Assembly: GCA_009774625.1 (NCBI GenBank)
Contig: VSOB01000018.1
Span: 1 to 49,567, forward strand
DNA length: 49,567 nt
Direction: 5' to 3'
From: Lachnospiraceae bacterium
Lineage (GTDB): Bacteria > Bacillota > Clostridia > Lachnospirales > Lachnospiraceae
Shown here in pieces: positions 40,992 through 48,926 of the stretch. Made by a program: the position numbers and the translations under genes. Below the pieces are notes generated by a model. That model ran no database searches. It was not told the origin of the DNA and worked only from the letters and a program-made list of their open reading frames with translations. Position 1 is the first letter of the stretch; each line of letters starts with the position of its first letter.

Positions 40992-42662
40992 ATGAAAACC
41001 GACATTCAGATCGCACAGGAAGCCCGGATGGAACCCATTGTCCGGATTGCAGAAAAGTTATCCATTCCTGAAGAGGAGCTGGAGCTGTACGGGAAATATA
41101 AAGCAAAGATTTCCGATACCGCTCTGGAACAGGCAGGGAACCGTCCGAAGGGGAAACTGGTGCTGGTGACAGCTGTCAATCCCACACCGGCAGGTGAGGG
41201 AAAGACCACCACCAGCGTAGGCCTGGGACAGGCGTTTGGAAAACTGGGCAAACAGGCTGTGGTGGTACTCAGAGAGCCTTCTCTGGGACCCTGTTTTGGT
41301 CTGAAAGGCGGTGCGGCAGGCGGCGGTTATGCGCAGGCTTTGCCTATGGAAGACTTGAATCTGCATTTTACTGGAGATTTTCATGCGATTACTGCTGCCA
41401 ATAATCTGTTGGCGGCGATTCTGGACAATCATATCCATCAGGGCAATGCGCTTCATATTGATCCTGCCAGGGTGGTATGGAAGCGGTGCCTGGATATGAA
41501 TGACAGAGTGCTGCGCAATATTGTAGTGGGGCTGGGCAGTCGTAGCGACGGTGTGGTAAGAGAGGATCACTTTGTCATTACGGTGGCGTCGGAGATTATG
41601 GCAGTGCTCTGTCTGGCGGAAGATATGGAAGATTTAAAAGAGCGGCTTTCCCGGATGGTGGTGGCTTATACCTATACCGGAGAAGTGGTGACGGCCGGGG
41701 AGCTGGAGGCAGTGGGTGCAATGGCGGCGCTGCTCAGGGATGCGCTGAAACCGAATCTGATTCAGACACTGGAGCATACGCCTGTACTGGTGCATGGAGG
41801 CCCTTTTGCCAACATTGCGCATGGCTGCAATTCGGTACGCGCTACAAAGGCTGCTTTGCATCTGGCGGATTATGTGATTACCGAAGCGGGTTTTGGAGCC
41901 GATCTGGGGGCGGAAAAATTTTTTGATATCAAATGCCGTATGGCAGGACTGAGTGTGGATGCGGTGGTCTTGGTGGCAACCGTCAGAGCATTGAAGTATA
42001 ACGGAGGAGTGCCGAAAGAAGCGCTGGGGGAAGAAAACAAAAAGGCGCTTTCGGTCGGAATCGTCAATCTGGAAAAACACATTGAAAACCTTCAAAAATA
42101 CGGCGTGCCTGTGATCGTTACCTTAAATTCCTTTGTGACGGATACGGATGAGGAGATTGCTTTTGTCAGAGCCTTTTGTGAAGAGCGGGGCTGTGAGTTT
42201 GCCCTGTCACAGGTGTGGGAAAAGGGAGGAGAGGGAGGCGTCAGACTTGCTGAGCGTGTGCTGCATACACTGGAGACAAAGGAAAGTCGGTTTTGCCCTT
42301 TGTATGATGTGACGCTTCCGGTTCCGGAGAAAATAGAGATCATTGCAAAAGAAATTTATGGTGCAAAAGATGTGTCTTATACAGGCAATGCGGAAAAACA
42401 GATCCGCATGCTGGAAGAGCAGGGGTATGGCGATCTGCCGGTATGTATGGCCAAAACACCGTATTCCCTGTCCGATGACCCGGCGCTGCTGGGACGTCCG
42501 GAGGACTTTACCGTTACGGTAAGGGAGGTTTATGTGTCTGCAGGCGCCGGATTTCTGGTCGTATTGACCGGATCGGTCATGACTATGCCGGGGCTGCCGA
42601 AATATCCTGCAGCCAATCGTATTGATGTAGATGCATCAGGTCAGATCACCGGATTGTTTTAA
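40992..42662 (+). CDS. fhs: Formate-tetrahydrofolate ligase
   Basis: Fhs makes 10-formyl-tetrahydrofolate from formate and ATP. The 556-residue length is standard. Visible are the ATP P-loop NPTPAGEGKTTTSVGLGQA, REPSLGPCFGLKGGAAGGGY, the DFHAITAANNLLAA block and EAGFGADLGAEKFFDIKCR, all hallmarks. AGGAGGG precedes ATG 40992. folD follows after 28 bases, so the pair converts formate to methylene-tetrahydrofolate. In acetogens this is part of the methyl branch of the Wood-Ljungdahl pathway, but Fhs and FolD are also common in non-acetogenic gut Clostridia; no metF, acsE or CO dehydrogenase gene is in the window. Confidence 0.97.
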   Translation: MKTDIQIAQEARMEPIVRIAEKLSIPEEELELYGKYKAKISDTALEQAGNRPKGKLVLVTAVNPTPAGEGKTTTSVGLGQAFGKLGKQAVVVLREPSLGPCFGLKGGAAGGGYAQALPMEDLNLHFTGDFHAITAANNLLAAILDNHIHQGNALHIDPARVVWKRCLDMNDRVLRNIVVGLGSRSDGVVREDHFVITVASEIMAVLCLAEDMEDLKERLSRMVVAYTYTGEVVTAGELEAVGAMAALLRDALKPNLIQTLEHTPVLVHGGPFANIAHGCNSVRATKAALHLADYVITEAGFGADLGAEKFFDIKCRMAGLSVDAVVLVATVRALKYNGGVPKEALGEENKKALSVGIVNLEKHIENLQKYGVPVIVTLNSFVTDTDEEIAFVRAFCEERGCEFALSQVWEKGGEGGVRLAERVLHTLETKESRFCPLYDVTLPVPEKIEIIAKEIYGAKDVSYTGNAEKQIRMLEEQGYGDLPVCMAKTPYSLSDDPALLGRPEDFTVTVREVYVSAGAGFLVVLTGSVMTMPGLPKYPAANRIDVDASGQITGLF

Positions 42663-42690
42663 TATGGGGCAGGATGGAGGAAAAACAGAT

Positions 42691-43539
42691 ATGACAAAAC
42701 TGATTGATGGGAAAGTAATTTCCGCACAGATCAAGGATGAGGTAAAGCAGTGGGTGGAAGTACTGAAAAAGGGGGGAAAGGAGCCTGCGCTGGCGGTGAT
42801 TCAGGTAGGGGATGATCCGGCTTCCGGTGTGTATGTTAACAATAAGAAAAAAGCCTGCGCTTATGTGGGTATCCGTTCCCTGGCGTACGAACTGCCCTGG
42901 GAGACTACGGAAGGGGAATTGCTGGCATTGGTGGATCAACTGAACAATATGGCAGAGTGCAGCGGCATTTTGGTACAGCTCCCTCTGCCTGCGCATATAG
43001 ATGCGGATAAGGTAATAGAAGCCATTTCCCCGGATAAGGATGTGGATGGATTTCATCAGAGAAATGCAGGAGCACTCTGCGTTGGCCGGCCTGGTTTTGT
43101 ATCCTGTACCCCGGCGGGCATTCTTCAGCTTCTGATACGCAGCGGAGTGGAAATAGCAGGGAAAGAATGTGTGGTGGTAGGCAGGAGCAACATTGTGGGA
43201 AAACCCACGGCGCTTTTGCTGCTGCGTGAAAATGGGACTGTGACCATTGCCCATTCCAAAACTCAGAATCTGAAGGAGGTCTGCAGACGGGCGGATATTC
43301 TGATTGCCGCAGTGGGCAAGCCGAAATTTTTTAACAGAGAGTATATCAAAGAGGGCGCTGTGGTGATCGATGTGGGGATCCACAGGCTGGAAGGCGGAAA
43401 ACTGTGCGGCGATGTGGATTTTGAGGATGTGAAAGAGATATGCGGCGCCATTACACCGGTTCCCGGCGGAGTAGGCCCTATGACCATTGCGATGCTGATG
43501 GAGAATTGTGCAAAAGCAGTGTGTGAAACGTTTTCCTGA
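42691..43539 (+). CDS. folD: Methylene-THF dehydrogenase / methenyl-THF cyclohydrolase
   Basis: FolD interconverts methylene-, methenyl- and 10-formyl-tetrahydrofolate. The 282-residue protein has the active-site lysine region SGVYVNNKKKACAYVGI (the Tyr-x3-Lys pair), the conserved LVQLPLPAHID and PDKDVDGFH, the NADP motif GRSNIVGKP, and TPVPGGVGPMTIAML near the end. Start is ATG 42691, ten bases after GGAGG (42676-42680); an open frame further upstream overlaps fhs and is not FolD-like. It lies directly after fhs and before a zinc-ribbon/TPR gene, 18 bases away. Confidence 0.96.
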   Translation: MTKLIDGKVISAQIKDEVKQWVEVLKKGGKEPALAVIQVGDDPASGVYVNNKKKACAYVGIRSLAYELPWETTEGELLALVDQLNNMAECSGILVQLPLPAHIDADKVIEAISPDKDVDGFHQRNAGALCVGRPGFVSCTPAGILQLLIRSGVEIAGKECVVVGRSNIVGKPTALLLLRENGTVTIAHSKTQNLKEVCRRADILIAAVGKPKFFNREYIKEGAVVIDVGIHRLEGGKLCGDVDFEDVKEICGAITPVPGGVGPMTIAMLMENCAKAVCETFS

Positions 43540-43557
43540 CAGAAAGGGTACGTAGTG

Positions 43558-44976
43558 ATGAAATGCTTAAACTGCGGAACGGAATTGGAGGAGGGCAAGC
43601 TGTATTGTCCAGGCTGCGGCTATGAGATACATCTTGTCCCTGACTTTGAGCCGGAAATAGAAGAAACGGTAAACGGCGCTCTTGAGGGAATTACCAGCCA
43701 TCTGATCGAAAGCGAACAGCAGGAAAAACAGGAAAGGTTAGAAAAGCGCAGGCGGCTGGAAGCTCAAAAACACGGAAAGCTCCGGCTGTACAGCGGACTG
43801 ACCGCAGGTATTCTTATTGCGGCACTGCTTTTCGGAATTTTTGTTTCCCGTCAGACGGGCAGTCTGGAAACACAGCTTGCAAAGGCGCAGGAGAATGCCG
43901 AAGAAAAAAACTATACAAAAGCAATTGAATATATGATGCGGGCCGTGGAACTGGACGATTCCAATATGGATATAAGAAACCTGTTGGGTGAGTATTATCT
44001 TCTGGATGGGCAGGCAGAGAGGGCTGCGGCCGTGTTTCGGGAAGTGATTGATCTGGACCGGGAAAATGAGGATGCATACAGAAACCTGATTGGGATGTAT
44101 GAAAAAGAACAGGACTATGAAAAAATCAACACACTGATCCGTTCCAGCAATTCCGAACGGATTACCAATACATTTACCAAATACATTGCCAATCCGCCTC
44201 AGTTCAACTATCCGCAGGGAACCTATGAGGAGATCATATCCCTGAAAATAACCAGCAATACAACAGGAACGGTGTATTATACGCTGGATGGAAGCGAACC
44301 TGGTGAGAACAGCAGCATCTATAAAAATTCCATTCTGCTGGATGATGGAATCTATACGGTAAGAGCGTATTTTGTCAATGAATACGGGATTCAAAGTGAA
44401 CCGACAGTGCAGATTTATCAGATTCATTTAAGCAAGGCCCATGAACCTGAGGTGATGCCCCAGTCCGGCTCCTATACACAGCCCCAGATGATTTCCGTGA
44501 CGGTTCCACAGGGGGAGCAGGTATATTATACGGTGGACGGTAGCAAGCCTACCAGGGACAGCATTCCTTACAACAATCCCATTGCCCTTCCCATCGGAGG
44601 CAGCTCCTATCAGTTTATTTCCTACAGTAAGGACGGGGCCGCCAGTGAGATCGTACGGCGGGATTATGCGTTTACGTTTGAGTCTGCACTGGATCTGCCC
44701 GGTGCGGTAAATCTGTTGATTGTGGGGCTGATGGAAAAAGGTGTGATTGCAGATACCGACTGCTCTGTGCCGAACCGGGGCGGGAGGAATCTTTATGTAT
44801 GCAGCAGCGCCATTACCATCAATGAGAAAAATTATTTTCTGATGATAGAATATTATGAAGATCCTACCGGAGTGAATACGAGAACGGGGAATATGTACTG
44901 CGTGGATGCGGAAACAGGAGGGCTTTATACAGCGGCCATTGACGAGGACGGGCATTACTCTGTGGTTTCCTTTTGA
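43558..44976 (+). CDS. Zinc-ribbon, single-TM, TPR and chitobiase-like repeat protein
   Basis: This 472-residue protein combines several modules. A zinc ribbon (C3, C6, C17, C20) is followed by a charged helix, one membrane segment (about 79-97), a TPR region of about three repeats (104-195), and two beta repeats of the chitobiase/FN3-associated kind (TGTVYYTLDGSEP near 236-248; EQVYYTVDGSKPT near 320-332). A final alpha-beta domain has no name I know. The zinc ribbon would be cytoplasmic and the repeats outside. ATG 43558 is used; GTG 43555 is just as well placed behind AAAGGG. Such proteins are common and uncharacterised in Lachnospiraceae. It follows folD closely and is probably in the same transcript. 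Confidence 0.85.
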   Translation: MKCLNCGTELEEGKLYCPGCGYEIHLVPDFEPEIEETVNGALEGITSHLIESEQQEKQERLEKRRRLEAQKHGKLRLYSGLTAGILIAALLFGIFVSRQTGSLETQLAKAQENAEEKNYTKAIEYMMRAVELDDSNMDIRNLLGEYYLLDGQAERAAAVFREVIDLDRENEDAYRNLIGMYEKEQDYEKINTLIRSSNSERITNTFTKYIANPPQFNYPQGTYEEIISLKITSNTTGTVYYTLDGSEPGENSSIYKNSILLDDGIYTVRAYFVNEYGIQSEPTVQIYQIHLSKAHEPEVMPQSGSYTQPQMISVTVPQGEQVYYTVDGSKPTRDSIPYNNPIALPIGGSSYQFISYSKDGAASEIVRRDYAFTFESALDLPGAVNLLIVGLMEKGVIADTDCSVPNRGGRNLYVCSSAITINEKNYFLMIEYYEDPTGVNTRTGNMYCVDAETGGLYTAAIDEDGHYSVVSF

Positions 44977-45053
44977 TGGCAGAAGTTTGTGATTGTAATT
45001 TGCGCCCAGATATTTTATCATGAAGGAGAATGAAGAAAAACGGAGGGAAATAT

Positions 45054-45944
45054 ATGTTTCAGATTTTGGAAGCCAGGGAATTGACGGAAAATATTTATTT
45101 AATGGTGGTGGAAGCCAGAAGGGTTGCAAAATCTTGCTATCCGGGCCAGTTTGTGATTGTCAGGATGGATGATGAAGGAGAGAGGATTCCGCTTACGATC
45201 TGCGACTATGACAGGCAGGCCGGCACTGTGACGATTGTCTTTCAGGGAGTGGGGGCTGAGACCAGAAAGATGGCGGCTCTGCAGGCCGGTGACAGCTTCC
45301 GGGATTTCGTGGGACCTCTTGGCTGTGCTTCCGAACTGATTTCGGAGGACAGAGAAGCTCTGAAACAGAAAAAGATACTGTTTGTGGCCGGCGGTGTGGG
45401 CACGGCGCCTGTTTATCCCCAGGTAAAGTGGCTGCATGAAAACGGTGTGGCAGCGGATGTGATCGTAGGGGCAAAAACCAAAGAGCTGTTGATTCTGGAA
45501 AAGGAAATGCAGGCAGTGGCGGGCAATCTGTATATTACCACCGACGACGGCTCTTACGGCAGAAGCGGTATGGTGACACAGACCATACAGGATCTGGTGG
45601 AAAAAGAGGGTAAATCCTATGATGTCTGCATCGCCATCGGTCCGATGATTATGATGAAATTTGTCTGCAAAATGACAGAGCAGTTACATATTCCCACAGT
45701 GGTAAGTCTGAATCCGATTATGGTGGACGGAACAGGAATGTGCGGCGCATGCCGTGTGACTGTGGGAGGAAACGTAAAGTTTGCCTGCGTGGACGGTCCG
45801 GAATTTGACGGGCATCAGGTGGACTTTGACCAGGCGATGAAACGGCAGCAGATGTATAAGACAGAAGAAGGAAGAGCGCTTCTGAGATTACAGGAAGGCA
45901 GCACCCATCATGGCGGGTGCGGAAACTGTGGAGGTGATAAATAA
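45054..45944 (+). CDS. nfnA: NfnA-type ferredoxin-NADP reductase subunit (small)
   Basis: The 296-residue protein has an FAD domain (ARELTENIYLMVVEA, YPGQFVIVRMDDEGERIPLTI), an NAD-binding domain (ILFVAGGVGTAPVYPQVKWL) and a C-terminal 2Fe-2S site with VDGTGMCGAC and a later FACVDG. Only three cysteines plus an aspartate are in place there, which matches the unusual Asp-plus-three-Cys ligation reported for NfnA. With the next gene it would form the electron-bifurcating NfnAB complex, coupling NADH and reduced ferredoxin to NADPH. PyrK and sulfide dehydrogenase subunits are close relatives and cannot be fully excluded. Start is ATG 45054, six bases after GGAGGG. The stop overlaps the nfnB start (TAATG). 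Confidence 0.85.
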   Translation: MFQILEARELTENIYLMVVEARRVAKSCYPGQFVIVRMDDEGERIPLTICDYDRQAGTVTIVFQGVGAETRKMAALQAGDSFRDFVGPLGCASELISEDREALKQKKILFVAGGVGTAPVYPQVKWLHENGVAADVIVGAKTKELLILEKEMQAVAGNLYITTDDGSYGRSGMVTQTIQDLVEKEGKSYDVCIAIGPMIMMKFVCKMTEQLHIPTVVSLNPIMVDGTGMCGACRVTVGGNVKFACVDGPEFDGHQVDFDQAMKRQQMYKTEEGRALLRLQEGSTHHGGCGNCGGDK

Positions 45945-47329
45945 TGGATGTGTTGAAAAAGGTACCGGTACGTGAGCAGGAGCCTGCGGTACGTGCCCAT
46001 AATTTTGAAGAAGTATGTCTGGGTTATAACAGGGAAGAGGCAATGGAAGAGGCTGCAAGATGTATAAACTGCAAAAATGCCCAGTGTGTCAAGGGCTGCC
46101 CGGTAGCCATTGACATTCCCGGATTTATTGAGAAGATCAAAGAAGGCAATATAGAGGAGGCCTATCAGATCATCAGCCGTTCCAGCGCCCTGCCCTCTGT
46201 GTGCGGACGGGTGTGCCCTCAGGAAAGTCAGTGTGAGGGAAAATGTATCAGGGGCATTAAGGGGGAACCGATATCCATCGGAAAACTGGAGCGTTTTGCC
46301 GCAGACTGGGCAGGCGAGCAGGGAATCAAACCGGAAAGGACAAAGGAAAAGAAGGACAAAAAAGTGGCTGTCATCGGTTCCGGGCCGGCCGGACTGACCT
46401 GTGCGGGAGATCTGGCAAGGATGGGATACGATGTAACCATTTTTGAAGCGCTGCACGAAGCAGGGGGTGTTCTGGTTTACGGCATTCCGGAATTCCGTCT
46501 GCCCAAAGAGAAAGTGGTGCGCAGAGAGATTGAAAATGTCAGGGCTTTGGGGGTTAAGATAGAAACCGATGTGGTCATCGGCAAATCCACCACCATTGAT
46601 GAGTTGATGCAGGAGGAAGGTTTTTCGGCAGTGTTTATCGGTTCCGGCGCCGGACTTCCCAAATTTATGGGGATTCCGGGAGAGCAGGCCAACGGTGTGT
46701 TCTCAGCCAATGAATACCTGACCAGAAGCAATCTGATGAAATCCTTTGACGAAGATGCCAGAACTCCGATTATGCACGGCAAAAAAGTAGCTGTGGTAGG
46801 CGGCGGCAATGTGGCGATGGATGCGGCCAGGACGGCGCTGCGTCTGGGCGGTGAAGTACACATTGTATACAGGAGAAGCGAAGAGGAGCTTCCGGCCAGA
46901 GTGGAAGAAGTGCATCATGCCAAAGAGGAAGGCATTATATTTGATCTGCTGACCAATCCCGTGGAGATCCTTTCTGATGAAAACGGCTGGGTAAGCGGGA
47001 TCAAGTGTATCCGGATGGAGCTGGGAGAGCCGGATGAGTCAGGCAGAAGAAGGCCGGTGGCGGTTCCCGGTTCTGAGTTTGTTATCGATGCGGATATGGT
47101 AATTATGTCTTTGGGAACCTCCCCCAATCCGTTGATTTCTTCCACCACACAGGGGTTGGAAGTGAACAGGTGGAAATGTATCGTTGCAGATGAGGAGCAT
47201 GGAAAAACAACAAAAGAAGGCGTTTATGCCGGCGGTGATGCAGTGACCGGTGCGGCAACGGTGATTCTGGCTATGGGAGCCGGTAAGGCGGGCGCAAAAG
47301 GAATTGACGAATATCTGAGCGGAAAATAA
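45944..47329 (+). CDS. nfnB: NfnB/GltD-like flavoprotein (NADPH-dependent, large subunit)
   Basis: This 461-residue protein has an N-terminal iron-sulfur part with CINCKNAQCVKGCPVAIDIP (residues 40-59) and CGRVCPQESQCEGKC (about 88-102), ligands for two 4Fe-4S clusters. Two Rossmann folds follow: FAD (VIGSGPAGLTCAGDLA) and NADPH (VVGGGNVAMDAARTALRLGG, then VYRRSEEELPAR). GDAVTGAATVILAMGAGK closes the FAD site. It is homologous to the glutamate synthase small subunit, but no gltB is near, and the preceding gene is an NfnA type, so electron bifurcation between NADH, ferredoxin and NADP is the likely role. GGAGGTGATAA lies within nfnA just before the ATG. Confidence 0.88.
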   Translation: MDVLKKVPVREQEPAVRAHNFEEVCLGYNREEAMEEAARCINCKNAQCVKGCPVAIDIPGFIEKIKEGNIEEAYQIISRSSALPSVCGRVCPQESQCEGKCIRGIKGEPISIGKLERFAADWAGEQGIKPERTKEKKDKKVAVIGSGPAGLTCAGDLARMGYDVTIFEALHEAGGVLVYGIPEFRLPKEKVVRREIENVRALGVKIETDVVIGKSTTIDELMQEEGFSAVFIGSGAGLPKFMGIPGEQANGVFSANEYLTRSNLMKSFDEDARTPIMHGKKVAVVGGGNVAMDAARTALRLGGEVHIVYRRSEEELPARVEEVHHAKEEGIIFDLLTNPVEILSDENGWVSGIKCIRMELGEPDESGRRRPVAVPGSEFVIDADMVIMSLGTSPNPLISSTTQGLEVNRWKCIVADEEHGKTTKEGVYAGGDAVTGAATVILAMGAGKAGAKGIDEYLSGK

Positions 47330-47413
47330 AACCGGTTTCCGGCAGGACGGCTGCTCATATGATATTATCCGAGAAGCCGGATGGAACTTAGACGGAACAT
47401 AGGAGGAACGGTC

Positions 47414-48085
47414 ATGGCATGGTGTCCGAAATGTAAAAATGAATATGTGGAAGGCATTACCGTATGTGCCGACTGCGGCAGTGAGCTGGTGGAAACACTG
47501 TATCAGGAAACGGACGAGGCAGAAGAGCAGGATAACACTGACTGGCCGGGCGAGAGCGGCTGCGCTGCCGATAAAGAAGATACAGGAGATGAAAACGAAG
47601 CCGTGCCGCTCAAAGGCGCTTACAAAGACAACGCTCAAAAGGCGGCGGACTGTAAGGATTCCGGATATACGCTGGTGGGAGTGGGTGCGCTGGGGCTTTT
47701 GGCAGTGGGGCTGTCGGCCGCAGGCGTACTGCCGGTTCGTTTGGGCGGAAGCGCGGCGATTTTAAGCTATGGCGTGATGGGGGCCATGTTTCTGATCTTT
47801 TTCATCATAGGGGTCCGTTCCATGCAGTCAGCCGGAAAGTATCGGAAAGAGGCCGTGACAGAAAGTAATTTAAAGGAACAGATTCTGCACTGGTGCAGGG
47901 ATAATCTGACTGCAGAGAAGATAGAGGAAACCCTGATACTGGAGGGACTTTCGGAAGAGGAAAAATATTTCAGACGGACAGAACGGATCAGGGCATTGAT
48001 TTCTCACAGCTTTATCAATATTGAAGAAGGATTTCTGGACAATTTGATTGATGAGTTTTACCCGGAACTTTTTAAAGAAGAATAG
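47414..48085 (+). CDS. Zinc-ribbon membrane protein of unknown function
   Basis: ATG 47414, seven bases after AGGAGG (47401-47406), gives 223 residues. A zinc ribbon (C4, C7, C18, C21) is followed by an acidic linker, two hydrophobic segments (about 85-105 and 113-135) and a C-terminal helical domain (about 145-223) rich in charged residues. The layout is a cytoplasmic ribbon and tail with a membrane hairpin. I do not recognise the family by name. It is 84 bases after nfnB, without a clear promoter or terminator between, so read-through is likely. Confidence 0.8.
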   Translation: MAWCPKCKNEYVEGITVCADCGSELVETLYQETDEAEEQDNTDWPGESGCAADKEDTGDENEAVPLKGAYKDNAQKAADCKDSGYTLVGVGALGLLAVGLSAAGVLPVRLGGSAAILSYGVMGAMFLIFFIIGVRSMQSAGKYRKEAVTESNLKEQILHWCRDNLTAEKIEETLILEGLSEEEKYFRRTERIRALISHSFINIEEGFLDNLIDEFYPELFKEE

Positions 48086-48156
48086 AAAGAATCCTGTCTG
48101 CAATGAAAAAGTCAGGACTTTTGTACAGGGAATGGGTACGAAAGTGCTGGCTTTTC

Positions 48157-48185
48157 TGGTATTTTCTGTTTGCAGGCGGTATAAT
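48157..48185 (+). promoter_or_regulatory. Weak candidate promoter for rlmH
   Basis: TATAAT (48180-48185) is a perfect -10; the position 17 bases upstream (48157-48162, TGGTAT) is a poor -35. The leader would be about 140 bases, and the 48086-48333 gap holds no gene I can support. Confidence 0.35.
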
Positions 48186-48333
48186 CGGACAGCGGCAGTG
48201 TTTTTGCAGTATACCTGTATTAAGATACACAAAACAATGAACCTTTGTAAAAAACCGACGGGATGCTGACAGAGATCTTCTTTTTAACGCCTGGAGAATC
48301 ATAAAGGACAAACCATAAGGATGGGTTAGAGAT

Positions 48334-48813
48334 ATGCGGATTACAATTGTTTGCGTGGGAAAAATTAAGGAAGCATTTTACCGGGATGCAGTGGAGGAAT
48401 ACAGAAAACGCCTTTCCGGATATTGCAGAACAGAAGTAGTGGAAGTGGCAGATGAGATGACGAAGGAGGGAGCCAGTGCAGCGCAGGAAGAACAGGTACG
48501 AAAAAAGGAAGGAGAGCGTATTCTTTCTAAAATCAAGCCGGATGCTTATGTGATCACTTTGGAGATCACAGGCAAAAAAATGGATTCGGCGGCATTTTCC
48601 AATATGCTGCAAAAAGCCGGTGTGGAGGGAAAAAGCCATATACAGTTTGTTATTGGCGGCTCTCTGGGACTTCATGCTTTGGTCAGCCAAAGAGCAGACT
48701 TAAAAATCAGCTTTTCGGATATGACCTTTCCCCATCAGTTGATGCGGGTCATTCTGTTTGAACAGATTTACAGAGGATATCGGATTGCCAATGGACAGCC
48801 GTATCATAAATAA
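48334..48813 (+). CDS. rlmH: 23S rRNA pseudouridine-1915 N3-methyltransferase
   Basis: RlmH methylates pseudouridine 1915 in helix 69 of 23S rRNA, using SAM through a SPOUT trefoil knot. The 159-residue length is standard. MRITIVCVGKIKEAFYRDA opens it, and the knot is IQFVIGGSLGLHALVSQRA with FSDMTFPHQLMRVILFEQIYRG and the closing RIANGQPYHK. Its ribosome site is weak. The 3' end of this gene is the known integration site of staphylococcal SCC elements, and the last codons TATCATAAA are the same here because the YHK ending is conserved. Confidence 0.96.
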   Translation: MRITIVCVGKIKEAFYRDAVEEYRKRLSGYCRTEVVEVADEMTKEGASAAQEEQVRKKEGERILSKIKPDAYVITLEITGKKMDSAAFSNMLQKAGVEGKSHIQFVIGGSLGLHALVSQRADLKISFSDMTFPHQLMRVILFEQIYRGYRIANGQPYHK

Positions 48814-48857
48814 AGGAGAAATTTTACAGAAGTTTTGGAAAGCAAAGGGGAGCGGAA

Positions 48858-48918
48858 CCTGTTTTATCAGATTTTTCTGTCACACAGACAGGGGAGTGGT
48901 GTCTAATAAAACAGGAGG
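48858..48918 (+). promoter_or_regulatory. Nested hairpins overlapping the ribosome site of the sigma gene
   Basis: CCTGTTTTAT (48858-48867) is a perfect 10-base inverted repeat of ATAAAACAGG (48906-48915), and the right arm covers the first half of AGGAGG (48913-48918). Inside lies CTGTC-ACACA-GACAG (48877-48891). If transcribed, the fold could hide the ribosome site. Confidence 0.5.
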
Positions 48919-48926
48919 TAAAATAT

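Noticed and set aside
48048..48269. Plus-strand frame of 73 codons overlapping the end of the zinc-ribbon gene
   Set aside because: It has no ribosome site, starts inside the upstream gene and gives a basic, low-similarity peptide.
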